DNA of 22,791 nt from Anaerolineaceae bacterium (GCA_003446605.1 DMDF01000122.1:1-22791), one strand, 5' to 3'; shown: positions 1-7,667, counted from the first letter of the stretch. Notes: generated from the sequence alone by a model not told the origin. Translations and numbers: made by a program.

Positions 1-240
1 TGTGTCTGACAGCGTCAATGTTTTCGAATTCGTTACCGAACTATCGCGGAACACATAGATGGTATTGGTTCCCATGGATTCGATAGAATTGGTAATTGAA
101 TCAGAAGCACCTTCCCCAAGTGCCAACATAGAAATCACGGAAGCAACGCCGATGATGATACCCAGCATGGTTAGGATGGTGCGCATCTTGTTGGAAAGTA
201 AACTCTCCCAAGCTTCGTTAATATATTTAAAAATGTTCAT
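1..240 (-). CDS. MacB-type ABC transporter permease, N-terminal 80 residues (cut by window edge)
   Basis: The reading frame begins at an ATG on the minus strand at 238-240 and runs open to base 1, giving 80 residues. It opens with a short cytoplasmic stretch containing Asn-Lys-Met-Arg-Thr-Ile-Leu-Thr-Met-Leu-Gly, then a hydrophobic helix (about residues 22-41), then the start of an extracytoplasmic domain. This is the classic start of FtsX/MacB-family permeases (MacB_PCD domain), which couple ATP hydrolysis to mechanical transmission across the membrane, usually with a HlyD-type adaptor. The start overlaps the end of the ATPase gene by 14 nt, so translation is probably coupled. The three-gene order adaptor, ATPase, permease supports the call. 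The remainder, including the three C-terminal helices, lies outside the window. Confidence 0.88.
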   Translation of the reverse strand, partial: MNIFKYINEAWESLLSNKMRTILTMLGIIIGVASVISMLALGEGASDSITNSIESMGTNTIYVFRDSSVTNSKTLTLSDT

Positions 241-925
241 TTTTCACTTTCCCGTCAACAATTTGGATCACTCGCTGGGCGTGTTTGGCAATATCTGGAT
301 CATGGGTAACAAGAATCAGCGTAACCCCTTTTTCTTTATTCAAGTTCAGCAATAGCTCCATGATTTCATCGCCGGATTTCGAATCAAGATTTCCGGTCGG
401 CTCATCCGCCAGGATGATAGCGGGATCATTGACCAAAGCTCGAGCGATGGCTACCCTTTGTTGTTGCCCGCCAGAAAGTTCAAACGGTTTATGATGGACA
501 CGGTCCTGTAGCCCAACTTGTTCTAACACGGCAGTAGCCATTTCTTTCTGGTCGTGGTGAACGTTCCCATTGCTGCGGTTATACCGCAGGGGCAGCATCA
601 CATTTCCGAGAGCTGATGTGCGTTGTAATAAATTGTAGTTTTGAAAAACAAACCCAATCTTTTTATTGCGGATATCAGCTAACTTATCATCTGGCAGCTG
701 AGAAACGTTCTCGCCATCCAAAATATAACTTCCGCTGCTGGGTCGATCGAGACATCCGATAATGTTCATCAGCGTTGATTTTCCCGACCCGGATGGACCC
801 ATGATGGCAACCACCTCACCGGATTTGACATTGAAGGACAAACCACGCAGTGCATGAACCTGGACATCTTCACTCATTTGATATGTTTTCATTAAGTCTT
901 GAGCATCAACAATATACTCTGTCAT
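227..925 (-). CDS. MacB/LolD-type ABC transporter ATP-binding protein
   Basis: A 232-residue ATPase of the LolD/MacB/FtsE class, energising the permease encoded just downstream. Visible motifs: Walker A Gly-Pro-Ser-Gly-Ser-Gly-Lys-Ser-Thr (residues 43-51), Q-loop Gln95, signature Leu-Ser-Gly-Gly-Gln-Gln-Gln (150-156), Walker B ending Ala-Asp-Glu-Pro (173-176) followed by the Thr-Gly-Asn-Leu-Asp typical of this subfamily, and a switch His in Val-Thr-His-Asp. The frame is open 13 codons further upstream, but the ATG at 923-925 follows a good ribosome binding site (GGAAGGAG about 7 nt away), so I chose it. It lies 28 nt after the adaptor gene. The substrate cannot be read from sequence; relatives export antimicrobial peptides, macrolides or lipoproteins. 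Confidence 0.93.
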   Translation of the reverse strand: MTEYIVDAQDLMKTYQMSEDVQVHALRGLSFNVKSGEVVAIMGPSGSGKSTLMNIIGCLDRPSSGSYILDGENVSQLPDDKLADIRNKKIGFVFQNYNLLQRTSALGNVMLPLRYNRSNGNVHHDQKEMATAVLEQVGLQDRVHHKPFELSGGQQQRVAIARALVNDPAIILADEPTGNLDSKSGDEIMELLLNLNKEKGVTLILVTHDPDIAKHAQRVIQIVDGKVKNEHF

Positions 926-953
926 TTTTTTCTCCTTCCTGGAGTGGATTCTT

Positions 954-2423
954 CTAGTTACCAAACAAATTGCCAGAATTCATCATTGTGCCTCTCATAT
1001 CCATCAGAGAATAGGTTTCAGGTGTGATTTCAAGTGCGACTTTATCACCTTCGCTGAGGGGACTTCCTTTAAGAATCGAAAACGACTCATTGCTGGATTC
1101 AATTTCAACAGGTAATGGAGTGACCTTGCCTTCTTCATCAACAACCATTACAACAGATTCTCCATTTATGCTCTGAATCGCCAAATTGGGTACTAACACT
1201 GCATTCTGTGTATTCTGGATAAGAATGGATGCAATCGCTGTAAAACCAGGCTTTATCTGGTCATCGGGATTGGTTACTGTGTTTGATACGCGAAATTCAA
1301 CTATTCCTGAAGAATCATTTCCTGATTGCGATATATTTGCAACCTTACCTTGATATTCTTTGTTGGGGATTGCATCAAACGTGATCACTACATCCTGACC
1401 GATATGAATATCTTTTACATCCACCTCCGAGACAGAAATTTCGATGACCAGATTGTTGAGGTTGTCGAGCTGGATGGCTTCCGATCCACTAGTAACAGTT
1501 TCACCCTTATTCATAAAGATATTGGTGATCACTCCATCAAAAGGTGCGATGATGGATGCAGAGTTTACTGTGTTTTCAAGAGCCTGAACTTTAGCTTGTG
1601 CAGCTGCGATCTCTTCGGAATTATCCATGTATCTCTGATAATTAATACGAGCTTCCTGAAGGTCTGCCTTGGCTATTTCGTACTCGATATAATCGGTTTC
1701 TACGCTATGGTCGTAAGCATGTCCTAATAAGTAGTTTAAATTACGGAGAGCTTTATCGCGATTGAAGATGGCTTCTTGCAATTCACCATTTACGGTCTCT
1801 GCATTTGGATCATCAGTTGATAGTGCATCATATTGATTTTGAAGATCCCACACCTGGTTGTCCAGTTCATGATATAGCTGTCTGGCTTCATCCAGTGTTT
1901 TCTGGGTTGTTCCGTTGAAATTCCAATAATCCCGATCGTCTTCTTTTTTACGATAATCATATTCGGCATCTTCTAGAGCTTGAGCAGCATTCTGAAAATC
2001 AGCGTTGGATGTTTTAACTAATTCAAGATTGTAACGTGCTTCGAGTAAGCTGGTCTGCGCTTCCAAAATAGAAGCTGATATAGAGTTGTCTGCAAGTTTT
2101 GCGATCACATCCCCGCTGGTTACAGAATCACCGATTTGGTAATTTATTTCCCCAACTGTTCCACTTGTTCCCCAGGTAATGGTGGCGGAAGGAACAGCTT
2201 TAACATTCCCAACTACATCAATTGTTTTCGAAAAATCACCGGTAGTGAGAGAAACCACAGCAGTTTGTGTTGTTTCATTATCGTTACTACCACCGAAAAC
2301 GAAGACACTTAATAGGATAATAGCTAATATTCCTACTCCTATTAAGATGGTTTTTTTTCGATTTTGTTTAACAAAATTATTTGTCTTTATGACTAATGAT
2401 GAAAAAAAATCTTTGATTTTCAT
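954..2423 (-). CDS. HlyD/MacA-type periplasmic adaptor (membrane fusion protein)
   Basis: 489 residues with one N-terminal membrane helix (about 24-43) and a long extracytoplasmic part. A lipoyl-like half-motif near residues 80-115 is followed by a helical, Glu/Gln/Ala-rich coiled-coil hairpin (about 115-285). The second lipoyl half contains Ile-Ala-Pro-Phe-Asp-Gly-Val-Ile, and a beta-barrel domain and C-terminal membrane-proximal domain follow. This is the layout of RND/MacA-type adaptors. In a single-membrane Chloroflexi cell it would work with the MacB-like permease at the cytoplasmic membrane, without an obvious TolC partner. AGGAG lies 6 nt before the ATG. First gene of the exporter operon, divergent from the two-component system, which may control it. 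Unlike many MacA proteins it has an unusually long acidic hairpin. Confidence 0.9.
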   Translation of the reverse strand: MKIKDFFSSLVIKTNNFVKQNRKKTILIGVGILAIILLSVFVFGGSNDNETTQTAVVSLTTGDFSKTIDVVGNVKAVPSATITWGTSGTVGEINYQIGDSVTSGDVIAKLADNSISASILEAQTSLLEARYNLELVKTSNADFQNAAQALEDAEYDYRKKEDDRDYWNFNGTTQKTLDEARQLYHELDNQVWDLQNQYDALSTDDPNAETVNGELQEAIFNRDKALRNLNYLLGHAYDHSVETDYIEYEIAKADLQEARINYQRYMDNSEEIAAAQAKVQALENTVNSASIIAPFDGVITNIFMNKGETVTSGSEAIQLDNLNNLVIEISVSEVDVKDIHIGQDVVITFDAIPNKEYQGKVANISQSGNDSSGIVEFRVSNTVTNPDDQIKPGFTAIASILIQNTQNAVLVPNLAIQSINGESVVMVVDEEGKVTPLPVEIESSNESFSILKGSPLSEGDKVALEITPETYSLMDMRGTMMNSGNLFGN

Positions 2424-2610
2424 TGTATTTCTCCTAATTTTTTTCTAACTATATCGGGGGGGTGAAGAGTTAATGGAGTGCTATCTGTCAGTAATGTATA
2501 TGCTTTTGAAGCCCTTATGAGATGAGTATCCTAATAGCATTTGGTGATAGCCATCATATCTAGGTATTAAGTATCCTGTGTTAATATATACACACAAACG
2601 GGATTTTAAG
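2424..2610. promoter_or_regulatory. Divergent intergenic region between exporter and two-component system
   Basis: This 187-bp AT-rich region must hold promoters for both directions. An 8-bp direct repeat AGTATCCT occurs at 2525-2532 and 2570-2577 (start-to-start 45 bp), a candidate binding site for the adjacent response regulator. I could not identify a convincing -35/-10 pair in either direction, so promoter positions are not given. Confidence 0.35.
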
Positions 2611-3864
2611 ATGGATAGTAATGGAATAAGCAAACAAGAGATCAATCTTTTACGATACTATATTTTATTCCAGCTCTCGGCAAATGTGCTTTCTTTTATT
2701 TGGAATTTAAGAGTATCCACATTTGCAGGGAATCAATTTAATATTATAGGGATTGTTCCTATTATCATACTTCTAATCATATTTGTTGCGTTGACTTTTA
2801 TGAAAAACGACAACACTTTTGATAAAAAGCATCTTTTTATTACAATATTTATAATAACTATCATCACTATGTTTTCCAGATTCTTCACCCCCGTTTTTTC
2901 TGTTCGCCGGATGTATTTATTACCTGGTACAGTTAACTATGGATTTGATCAAATTTTCTTTTTGATCTTCCCTATTCTTTTTCTAGCATGGCAATTCTCC
3001 AGAAAAACCGTATTGATGTTTTGTGCCTTGATCACGGTCTCGGATATTTTGGTCACTTGGTTCAGCGTCAGTGGTGATCCTCTTACCATCCAAATATTGT
3101 TGGGCATAATCGTACTGCGCGGTTTTGTATTGGGTGTTATTGGGGTTTTTGTGAATCAAATGAGTCAGGTTCAAAAATTGCAACAAATCGAATTGAAAAA
3201 AGCGAATATACGCTTACGAAAATATGCATTGTCAACAGAGCAATTAGCTCAAACGCGCGAGAGAAATCGATTGGCAAGAGAACTACACGATACACTGGCG
3301 CATACATTGAGCAGTGTGGCAGTCCAGCTGGAAGCGGTCAAGGTCTTATTCGAGACGAATCCGGTAGAAGCAAAGAAGGTGTTGGATAAAAGCCTTGAAA
3401 ATACCAGAAACGGTTTAAATGAGACGCGCAGAGCATTGAAAGATCTCAGAACCTCTGAAGTGGAGAATTTTGGATTAAGCCAGTCTCTGCGAAATCTATT
3501 GGTCAGTGGAGCTGAACGAAGCGGTTTCGATTACGACGAAAATTTAACAGATAACTTGAATTTACTTCCAGCTGAAATCAGTCACTTCATCTACCGAACT
3601 ATACAGGAAGCGGTCGAGAATACGGTTAAACATGCACATGCGAAACATGTAGATCTAGATGTCAATGTCGTTGATGATATCTTTTACCTGCGATATAAGG
3701 ATGATGGACTGGGGTTTTCACTTGATGAGCTGGATGATGCAAAACACTATGGATTGCAGGGAATGCGCGAACGGATTGAATTATTGGGTGGTAATTATGA
3801 TATACAAAGTGCGCCGGGACAGGGTACCACGATCACAATAAAAACGGAGTTAATCAATGATTAG
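2611..3864 (+). CDS. NarL/DesK-type membrane sensor histidine kinase
   Basis: 417 residues from the ATG at 2611. The frame also allows a GTG at 2578, but that lacks any ribosome binding site, so the ATG is preferred with moderate certainty. The N-terminal half holds five or six hydrophobic helices and no large external sensor domain, then a short coiled coil. Next comes a HisKA_3 dimerisation domain with the phospho-acceptor His in Glu-Leu-His-Asp-Thr-Leu-Ala-His (His226). A GHKL ATPase domain follows, with an N-box (Glu-Ala-Val-Glu-Asn-Thr-Val-Lys-His-Ala) and glycine-rich Asp-Asp-Gly-Leu-Gly-Phe and Gly-Leu-Gln-Gly-Met-Arg-Glu-Arg motifs. It overlaps the response regulator by 8 nt and is divergent from a MacB-type exporter. 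This arrangement is typical of LiaS/DesK-like sensors of envelope stress or antibiotics; that role is inferred. Confidence 0.92.
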   Translation: MDSNGISKQEINLLRYYILFQLSANVLSFIWNLRVSTFAGNQFNIIGIVPIIILLIIFVALTFMKNDNTFDKKHLFITIFIITIITMFSRFFTPVFSVRRMYLLPGTVNYGFDQIFFLIFPILFLAWQFSRKTVLMFCALITVSDILVTWFSVSGDPLTIQILLGIIVLRGFVLGVIGVFVNQMSQVQKLQQIELKKANIRLRKYALSTEQLAQTRERNRLARELHDTLAHTLSSVAVQLEAVKVLFETNPVEAKKVLDKSLENTRNGLNETRRALKDLRTSEVENFGLSQSLRNLLVSGAERSGFDYDENLTDNLNLLPAEISHFIYRTIQEAVENTVKHAHAKHVDLDVNVVDDIFYLRYKDDGLGFSLDELDDAKHYGLQGMRERIELLGGNYDIQSAPGQGTTITIKTELIND

Positions 3865-4501
3865 AATACTGATCTGTGATGACCAGGAACTGGTATGTGA
3901 AGGATTAAAAGCTATTTTGGGAACCTCACGTGAAGTTGAGGTGGTCGGGATGACCAATAACGGGCTGGAGGCACTGGAATTTCTGGAAAAACACAACGGT
4001 GTGGATGTGGTTTTAATGGATTTAAAGATGCCGATCATGAATGGGATTCAAGCAACCAAAGAGATTAAAGAGAAGATGCCTGGTGTTCATATCCTCGTCC
4101 TCACTACCTATGATGCAGATGAATGGGTTCTGGATGCGGTGCGTTATGGCGCGGATGGGTATATGCTTAAAGATGCCCCTCGCGAGCGATTACTGCAAGC
4201 AATCGAAGAGGTAAACGCCGGCAGAACCCCCGTAGATTCAAACGTAGCCGGTAAATTATTTGAACAGATCGCTCGAACACCGCAAAAATCTCCCACCAAT
4301 ATCGGATCGAACCTGACAGAACGAGAACATGAGGTCTTGATACTGCTTTCGCATGGAAAATCTAATGCTGAGATCGCTGAAAGTCTGTTCCTTTCGGAGG
4401 GAACGGTGCGAAATTATGTCAGTTCCGTTCTGGAGAAATTGGACGTAACAGATCGAACTCAAGCAGCAGTTATTGCATTGCGTAGCGGGTTGGTAGATTG
4501 A
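3857..4501 (+). CDS. NarL/LuxR-family response regulator
   Basis: 214 residues. The receiver domain (1-120) carries the acidic pair Asp8/Asp9, phospho-acceptor Asp55 in Leu-Met-Asp-Leu-Lys-Met-Pro, switch Thr83 and Lys105. A LuxR-type helix-turn-helix follows at about 150-210 (Leu-Thr-Glu-Arg-Glu-His-Glu-Val-Leu, then Asn-Ala-Glu-Ile-Ala and Gly-Thr-Val-Arg-Asn-Tyr). It is the cognate partner of the kinase whose last codons it overlaps; a GGAG lies inside the kinase gene just before its start. Targets are probably the divergent exporter and its own operon. All catalytic positions are intact and the length is normal for the family. Confidence 0.95.
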   Translation: MIRILICDDQELVCEGLKAILGTSREVEVVGMTNNGLEALEFLEKHNGVDVVLMDLKMPIMNGIQATKEIKEKMPGVHILVLTTYDADEWVLDAVRYGADGYMLKDAPRERLLQAIEEVNAGRTPVDSNVAGKLFEQIARTPQKSPTNIGSNLTEREHEVLILLSHGKSNAEIAESLFLSEGTVRNYVSSVLEKLDVTDRTQAAVIALRSGLVD

Positions 4502-4599
4502 ACGCTTAATAATATTAATAATGGTTTGCCGCTGGCATCACACTGGTGGTTGCTGTGAAAGCAGGGTAAGCAGTCTTTCAAATCCGGCGAATTCCATGT
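4502..4599. other. Short non-coding stretch after the response regulator
   Basis: About 100 bp between the response-regulator stop codon and the long near-palindrome. I see no open frame with a ribosome binding site, no RNA gene and no promoter of note here. Confidence 0.4.
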
Positions 4600-4697
4600 A
4601 AAAAAGAGGCTGTTCTACTTTTTTGAACTGCACCCTAAAAGTTGGACACAACCAACAGAAAGGGTGCACTACAACTTTTTTTAGACAGCCTCTTTTA
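4600..4697. terminator. Nested imperfect palindrome, probable bidirectional terminator or MITE-like remnant
   Basis: Three nested inverted-repeat pairs share one centre. The outer pair is AAAAGAGGCTGT (4602-4613) with ACAGCCTCTTTT (4685-4696). The middle pair is TGCACCCT (4629-4636) with AGGGTGCA (4661-4668). The inner pair is GTTGG (4641-4645) with CCAAC (4652-4656) around a 6-nt loop. The outer stem is followed by a T run in each direction, longer (six) on the minus strand. It lies between the convergent ends of the response regulator and the VWA gene, where a terminator is needed. The size and the arms are more elaborate than an ordinary terminator and recall insertion-sequence ends, but no transposase is present. 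Confidence 0.65.
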
Positions 4698-4700
4698 TTC

Positions 4701-5816
4701 TCAGTCTTTCAACACAATTCGGATCTTCTTCTTTTTCTTTTTGGCTTTTGAACAGCTCACCAGCAGAGGAACAACAAGGGCAATCACCAGAATACCCAGC
4801 AGGACACCGAAAATATTCCAGTTTCCCCGTTCCGGTACCTCTGGAATCAAACCACCGGGGTTATAGGATGAGGATGATCCAGCAACTCTGGTTTGCCAGG
4901 CTCCACTCAGGTGAACCGAAAGGGAACGTTTCACACCATCGCGTAGGGTTTGAGGAGTGAGGTAGCTGATGACTACCTCACTTTGCAGCGATTTCCGGAT
5001 GGAATCATACAAGTGCAGCAATGTTTCTGGATTTTCAGCGTAACCATAAATACCGCCGGCATCCTGCGCGAGGTTTTTGAGGGTGGCTTCATCAATGCCC
5101 TCGTATTCATCCGGGGTGGCATCCGCTTCAGGTTTTGTGCCAAATCCGATAGTTGAAATGGATAGACCACTTTCACCAATCGCGGTCAACAAGTTATTTG
5201 GGTCGGTTGTGCTTTGGTTATCCATGCCATCGGTCAGCAGGATGATGGCTTTGCGACCACCCAGCGGGTTGAGCATTTCAATGGAGGTCATCAATGCATC
5301 CCACATGGCAGTATCATCGCGCGCCTGGATATTCATCAGACCGGTCACAAGCGCATCCTTGTCATCGGTGATTTCCTGAACGGTTTCTATCCTGGTGTTG
5401 AATGTAATGATCCCGGCTGCATCGGCTGGGCGCATCTGCTCAATATAGGCAGATGCGGCATCTTTTGCGGAGGTCAGCTTTTCAGAAAAATTCATACTAC
5501 CAGAATTGTCAATGAGCAGCAGACTGGTGAAAGAGGAAACCTCATCCATACCCTGTATGGCTGTATCGTTGACAGGGCTTCCATTTTCAAGAAGTTCGAT
5601 ATCTGTCACCGGCACAGGGATCGGATTGCCGGATTTGTCCTTTGCGCTCACGTAAACCTTTACCAGCGGAAAGGCACTGGTATCCACCTGGGTAATCTGT
5701 AAAGTAATGTCGTTGGCGTTCATGGCAGGTTTTTCAGCTTGTTGGGAACAACCACCCAGTACGGACCCGCTTAAGAACAGGATGGTTAACAGAATATGTT
5801 TTTTCAACTTACCCAT
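4701..5816 (-). CDS. VWA-domain lipoprotein with C-terminal membrane helix, last gene of the ubiquitin-like operon
   Basis: 371 residues. A lipoprotein signal (residues 1-22) ends in Leu-Gly-Gly-Cys (Cys23). A beta-rich region precedes a von Willebrand A domain (about 97-290) with an intact MIDAS: Asp103-x-Ser105-x-Ser107, Thr169 and Asp196. A C-terminal membrane helix (about 336-355) is followed by a Lys-rich tail ending in Ile-Arg-Ile-Val-Leu-Lys-Asp. The VWA domain should therefore sit outside the cell, tethered at both ends, with only the basic tail in the cytoplasm. The start was chosen at the ATG preceded by AGAGGTAG; an upstream in-frame extension would hide the signal peptide. It begins 4 nt after the FHA gene ends, so it belongs to the operon. 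Its role in a cytosolic conjugation pathway is unknown; metal-dependent ligand binding is the family property. Confidence 0.85.
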   Translation of the reverse strand: MGKLKKHILLTILFLSGSVLGGCSQQAEKPAMNANDITLQITQVDTSAFPLVKVYVSAKDKSGNPIPVPVTDIELLENGSPVNDTAIQGMDEVSSFTSLLLIDNSGSMNFSEKLTSAKDAASAYIEQMRPADAAGIITFNTRIETVQEITDDKDALVTGLMNIQARDDTAMWDALMTSIEMLNPLGGRKAIILLTDGMDNQSTTDPNNLLTAIGESGLSISTIGFGTKPEADATPDEYEGIDEATLKNLAQDAGGIYGYAENPETLLHLYDSIRKSLQSEVVISYLTPQTLRDGVKRSLSVHLSGAWQTRVAGSSSSYNPGGLIPEVPERGNWNIFGVLLGILVIALVVPLLVSCSKAKKKKKKIRIVLKD

Positions 5817-5820
5817 ATTT

Positions 5821-6678
5821 CTACCTCTTTTCATGGTAAACCAGATCCGTCTTTCCAACACGGATGCGCTGGTTGTTCTTTATTTTGGCAACATCGATCT
5901 TTTTACCATCCAGCTGTGTTCCACTCATGCTGATATCCTTGAGGGTGAAATAGCTATCATGACCTTCCAGAATGGCGTGCTGTGGGTCAATACCTTCATC
6001 CGGTATGGCGATATCTGCCTTGAGTGGACTGCTGCCAATGGTGGCAGAAGGACCATCCTGCTTTAAAAATTTATCCAGGATGAATTCCATGCCGTTGATC
6101 TTGCCGCTGGTGACCTCCAACCAGGTTCGCGAGAGCGCGAAGCTGATCATGGCGGTGAATACCCCGGTGGAAAAGCCCAGCAGAATCAGCCCGGCGGCTT
6201 TCCCGATGGCGGGGTCGGATAGGATTGCCCTGGCAGCTTCCAACAGGGCACCCCCAATCAAGCCACCCACCAAGCCTCCCAAACCCCCTTTCCAGAGCTG
6301 GGAGCCACCGGTGATGGATGTGGCGAAACCGATCAACAAACCAAAGATTGCCCATCCGAAAGGTCTGCTCCACGCTTCACCACCAATGGCAAGGAAAAAG
6401 CTCTCAGCCAACGGGAGTGCAATGGCACCGCCTACTGCACCCAGTAGCAGCGTGATGGCTCCTTTTTTTAAACCGACCATGAACGATTGTGCCATGATGC
6501 CTTCCCCAAGACCAATGCAGAACCCGATCAATCCACCGATGAGGGCGCCAATGATGGCTTCGCTGATATACAGATTCTCCGTAAAAGAGAGCCCTAGCAA
6601 ATTGCTGGTCTGCCATCCTAACAATCCTCCGATCGCTCCAGCGATCCCTAATATATAGAAACGCATATTTCTATTCAT
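5821..6678 (-). CDS. Glycine-rich multi-pass membrane protein with C-terminal FHA domain
   Basis: 285 residues. Residues 1-185 are hydrophobic and very rich in glycine, with repeated Gly-Gly-Leu-x-Gly-Gly patterns suggesting four to six tightly packed helices (glycine-zipper-like). Residues about 195-283 form a forkhead-associated fold: Ile-Gly-Ser-Ser (214-217), Asp-Pro-Gln-His-Ala (231-235), Asp-Ile-Ser-Met-Ser-Gly-Thr (248-254) and a closing strand. FHA domains usually bind phosphothreonine. Here the conserved Arg after the first Gly and the Ser before the conserved His are replaced (Ser216, Asp231), so phosphopeptide binding is doubtful. The ATG overlaps the JAB gene stop (ATGA), and GGAGG lies about 10 nt upstream. 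Probably a membrane platform for the conjugation system; that is inference from operon position. Confidence 0.85.
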   Translation of the reverse strand: MNRNMRFYILGIAGAIGGLLGWQTSNLLGLSFTENLYISEAIIGALIGGLIGFCIGLGEGIMAQSFMVGLKKGAITLLLGAVGGAIALPLAESFFLAIGGEAWSRPFGWAIFGLLIGFATSITGGSQLWKGGLGGLVGGLIGGALLEAARAILSDPAIGKAAGLILLGFSTGVFTAMISFALSRTWLEVTSGKINGMEFILDKFLKQDGPSATIGSSPLKADIAIPDEGIDPQHAILEGHDSYFTLKDISMSGTQLDGKKIDVAKIKNNQRIRVGKTDLVYHEKR

Positions 6679-7346
6679 ACAACCAGTACCTCCGTTTCAC
6701 GGGTGTTTGCATCCCGTTTCGGTTCAAGGTTTTTCCAGAAAACCTTGCTTTGTTTATTTTTATTGATCAATTCGTGGAAACCAAAATAGTTGCGGGTATC
6801 CAATACTCCGTTTTTCTGGCGGATGAAGAAACCACCCGCCGAAGAATGAGGTTCGATCACCAGGGCGACTTGCCATGGTTTCGGGAAGAAGTTCTTGTGC
6901 AGCCACTCATCCCACGAGGAGAAGAAAATGCCCATTCTGGGATGTGTATGATACCAGCCCACCAATTGTTTTTCTGGGTGGTAATGTTCTAGAAAATCGA
7001 ATAGAGCAATCTGTGAGTCACTGGTGAAGGTAAGGTGCGCTGCGCCCTGATCGGTATATGGTGCAGCCAGAATCGTATCGATGATCAAAAAATATTCCTG
7101 CGCTTCATGATCATAACAATATTTGCCTGCCATCCAGCCACCCACCTCGTTGTCTAGATCGCTGCCTGCATGGGCGACAGTACGGATGTAAGCGTTCTGT
7201 GTCATGAAAACCTTCACAAGTGGTTTGAGCGGTTTTTCTAGGGTGTAGCGTGGAGACCACTCCAGTGCTTGATGCATGGGAATACGGGTATGGCGGGGAA
7301 CAGAATCATCTTCTTGTGTGAGATGAAGCACAATTTTGTTATCCAA
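6675..7346 (-). CDS. JAB/JAMM (MPN+) metallopeptidase, candidate deubiquitinase-like enzyme
   Basis: 223 residues. Residues 40-160 hold a complete JAMM active site: Glu67 in Glu-Val-Gly-Gly, His133-Thr-His135 in Trp-Tyr-His-Thr-His-Pro, then seven residues to Ser143 and Asp146 (the H-x-H-x7-S-x2-D signature). Such enzymes use zinc to cleave isopeptide or peptide bonds after the C-terminal glycine of ubiquitin-like proteins, as in Rpn11/AMSH and archaeal or bacterial JAB1 homologues. No signal peptide, so cytosolic. The frame opens with a TTG codon at 7344-7346 preceded by AAGGA at a good distance; the next in-frame ATG (residue 24) has no ribosome binding site. It sits 40 nt after the modifier gene and overlaps the FHA gene. 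The likely job is removing the modifier from targets, or trimming the Ubl-E2 fusion; both are inferred. Confidence 0.9.
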   Translation of the reverse strand: MDNKIVLHLTQEDDSVPRHTRIPMHQALEWSPRYTLEKPLKPLVKVFMTQNAYIRTVAHAGSDLDNEVGGWMAGKYCYDHEAQEYFLIIDTILAAPYTDQGAAHLTFTSDSQIALFDFLEHYHPEKQLVGWYHTHPRMGIFFSSWDEWLHKNFFPKPWQVALVIEPHSSAGGFFIRQKNGVLDTRNYFGFHELINKNKQSKVFWKNLEPKRDANTRETEVLVV

Positions 7347-7386
7347 TGAAAATCCTTGTATTCTCTGGTCTCTATTTAGGGAAAGA

Positions 7387-7653
7387 TCAACCTGCGGTGA
7401 TATCAGCCGTGATCATCAAGCGATCATTGTCCGGAACACCTGCTGATTCGAGAGTTTCATCTTCCTTCAATTCACGTCCCAGTGCTTTACTATCAAGACG
7501 ATAACTTACCGGGCGACCATCCGGACCAACCGTGGGTAATTCCAAAGTGGTGGTCAATTCGGGCAGCAGATCTTTGATCTCGACATCATCGGGTACTTCT
7601 GCATTGCGTGATCCACCAGAAGGTAAAACAAGGGTAATATTTTTGTCAGACAT
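7387..7653 (-). CDS. Free ubiquitin-like modifier, YukD/EsaB-like fold
   Basis: 88 residues, beta-grasp pattern: strand 6-11, turn, strand ending at the Val-Pro-Asp-Asp motif, helix 27-37, then the Tyr-Arg-Leu...Leu-Gly-Arg-Glu-Leu and Thr-Leu-Glu-Ser-Ala-Gly-Val-Pro-Asp-Asn-Asp-Arg-Leu segments seen in EsaB/YukD-type and other ubiquitin-like proteins. It ends in Thr-Ala-Gly with nothing after, so a C-terminal glycine is available for adenylation without processing. It is 62/88 identical, without gaps, to the N-terminal domain of the E2 encoded 14 nt upstream, which points to tandem duplication. AAGGAG precedes the ATG closely. The surrounding E1, E2, RING and JAB genes make it the natural modifier. 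The tail has Ala-Gly and not the usual Gly-Gly. Confidence 0.87.
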   Translation of the reverse strand: MSDKNITLVLPSGGSRNAEVPDDVEIKDLLPELTTTLELPTVGPDGRPVSYRLDSKALGRELKEDETLESAGVPDNDRLMITADITAG

Positions 7654-7667
7654 GGTTTTCTCCTTAT

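Noticed and set aside
5972..6658. Plus-strand Pro/Met-rich open frame of 228 codons opposite the FHA gene
   Set aside because: The Pro-rich composition is the complement of the glycine-rich membrane helices of the real gene.
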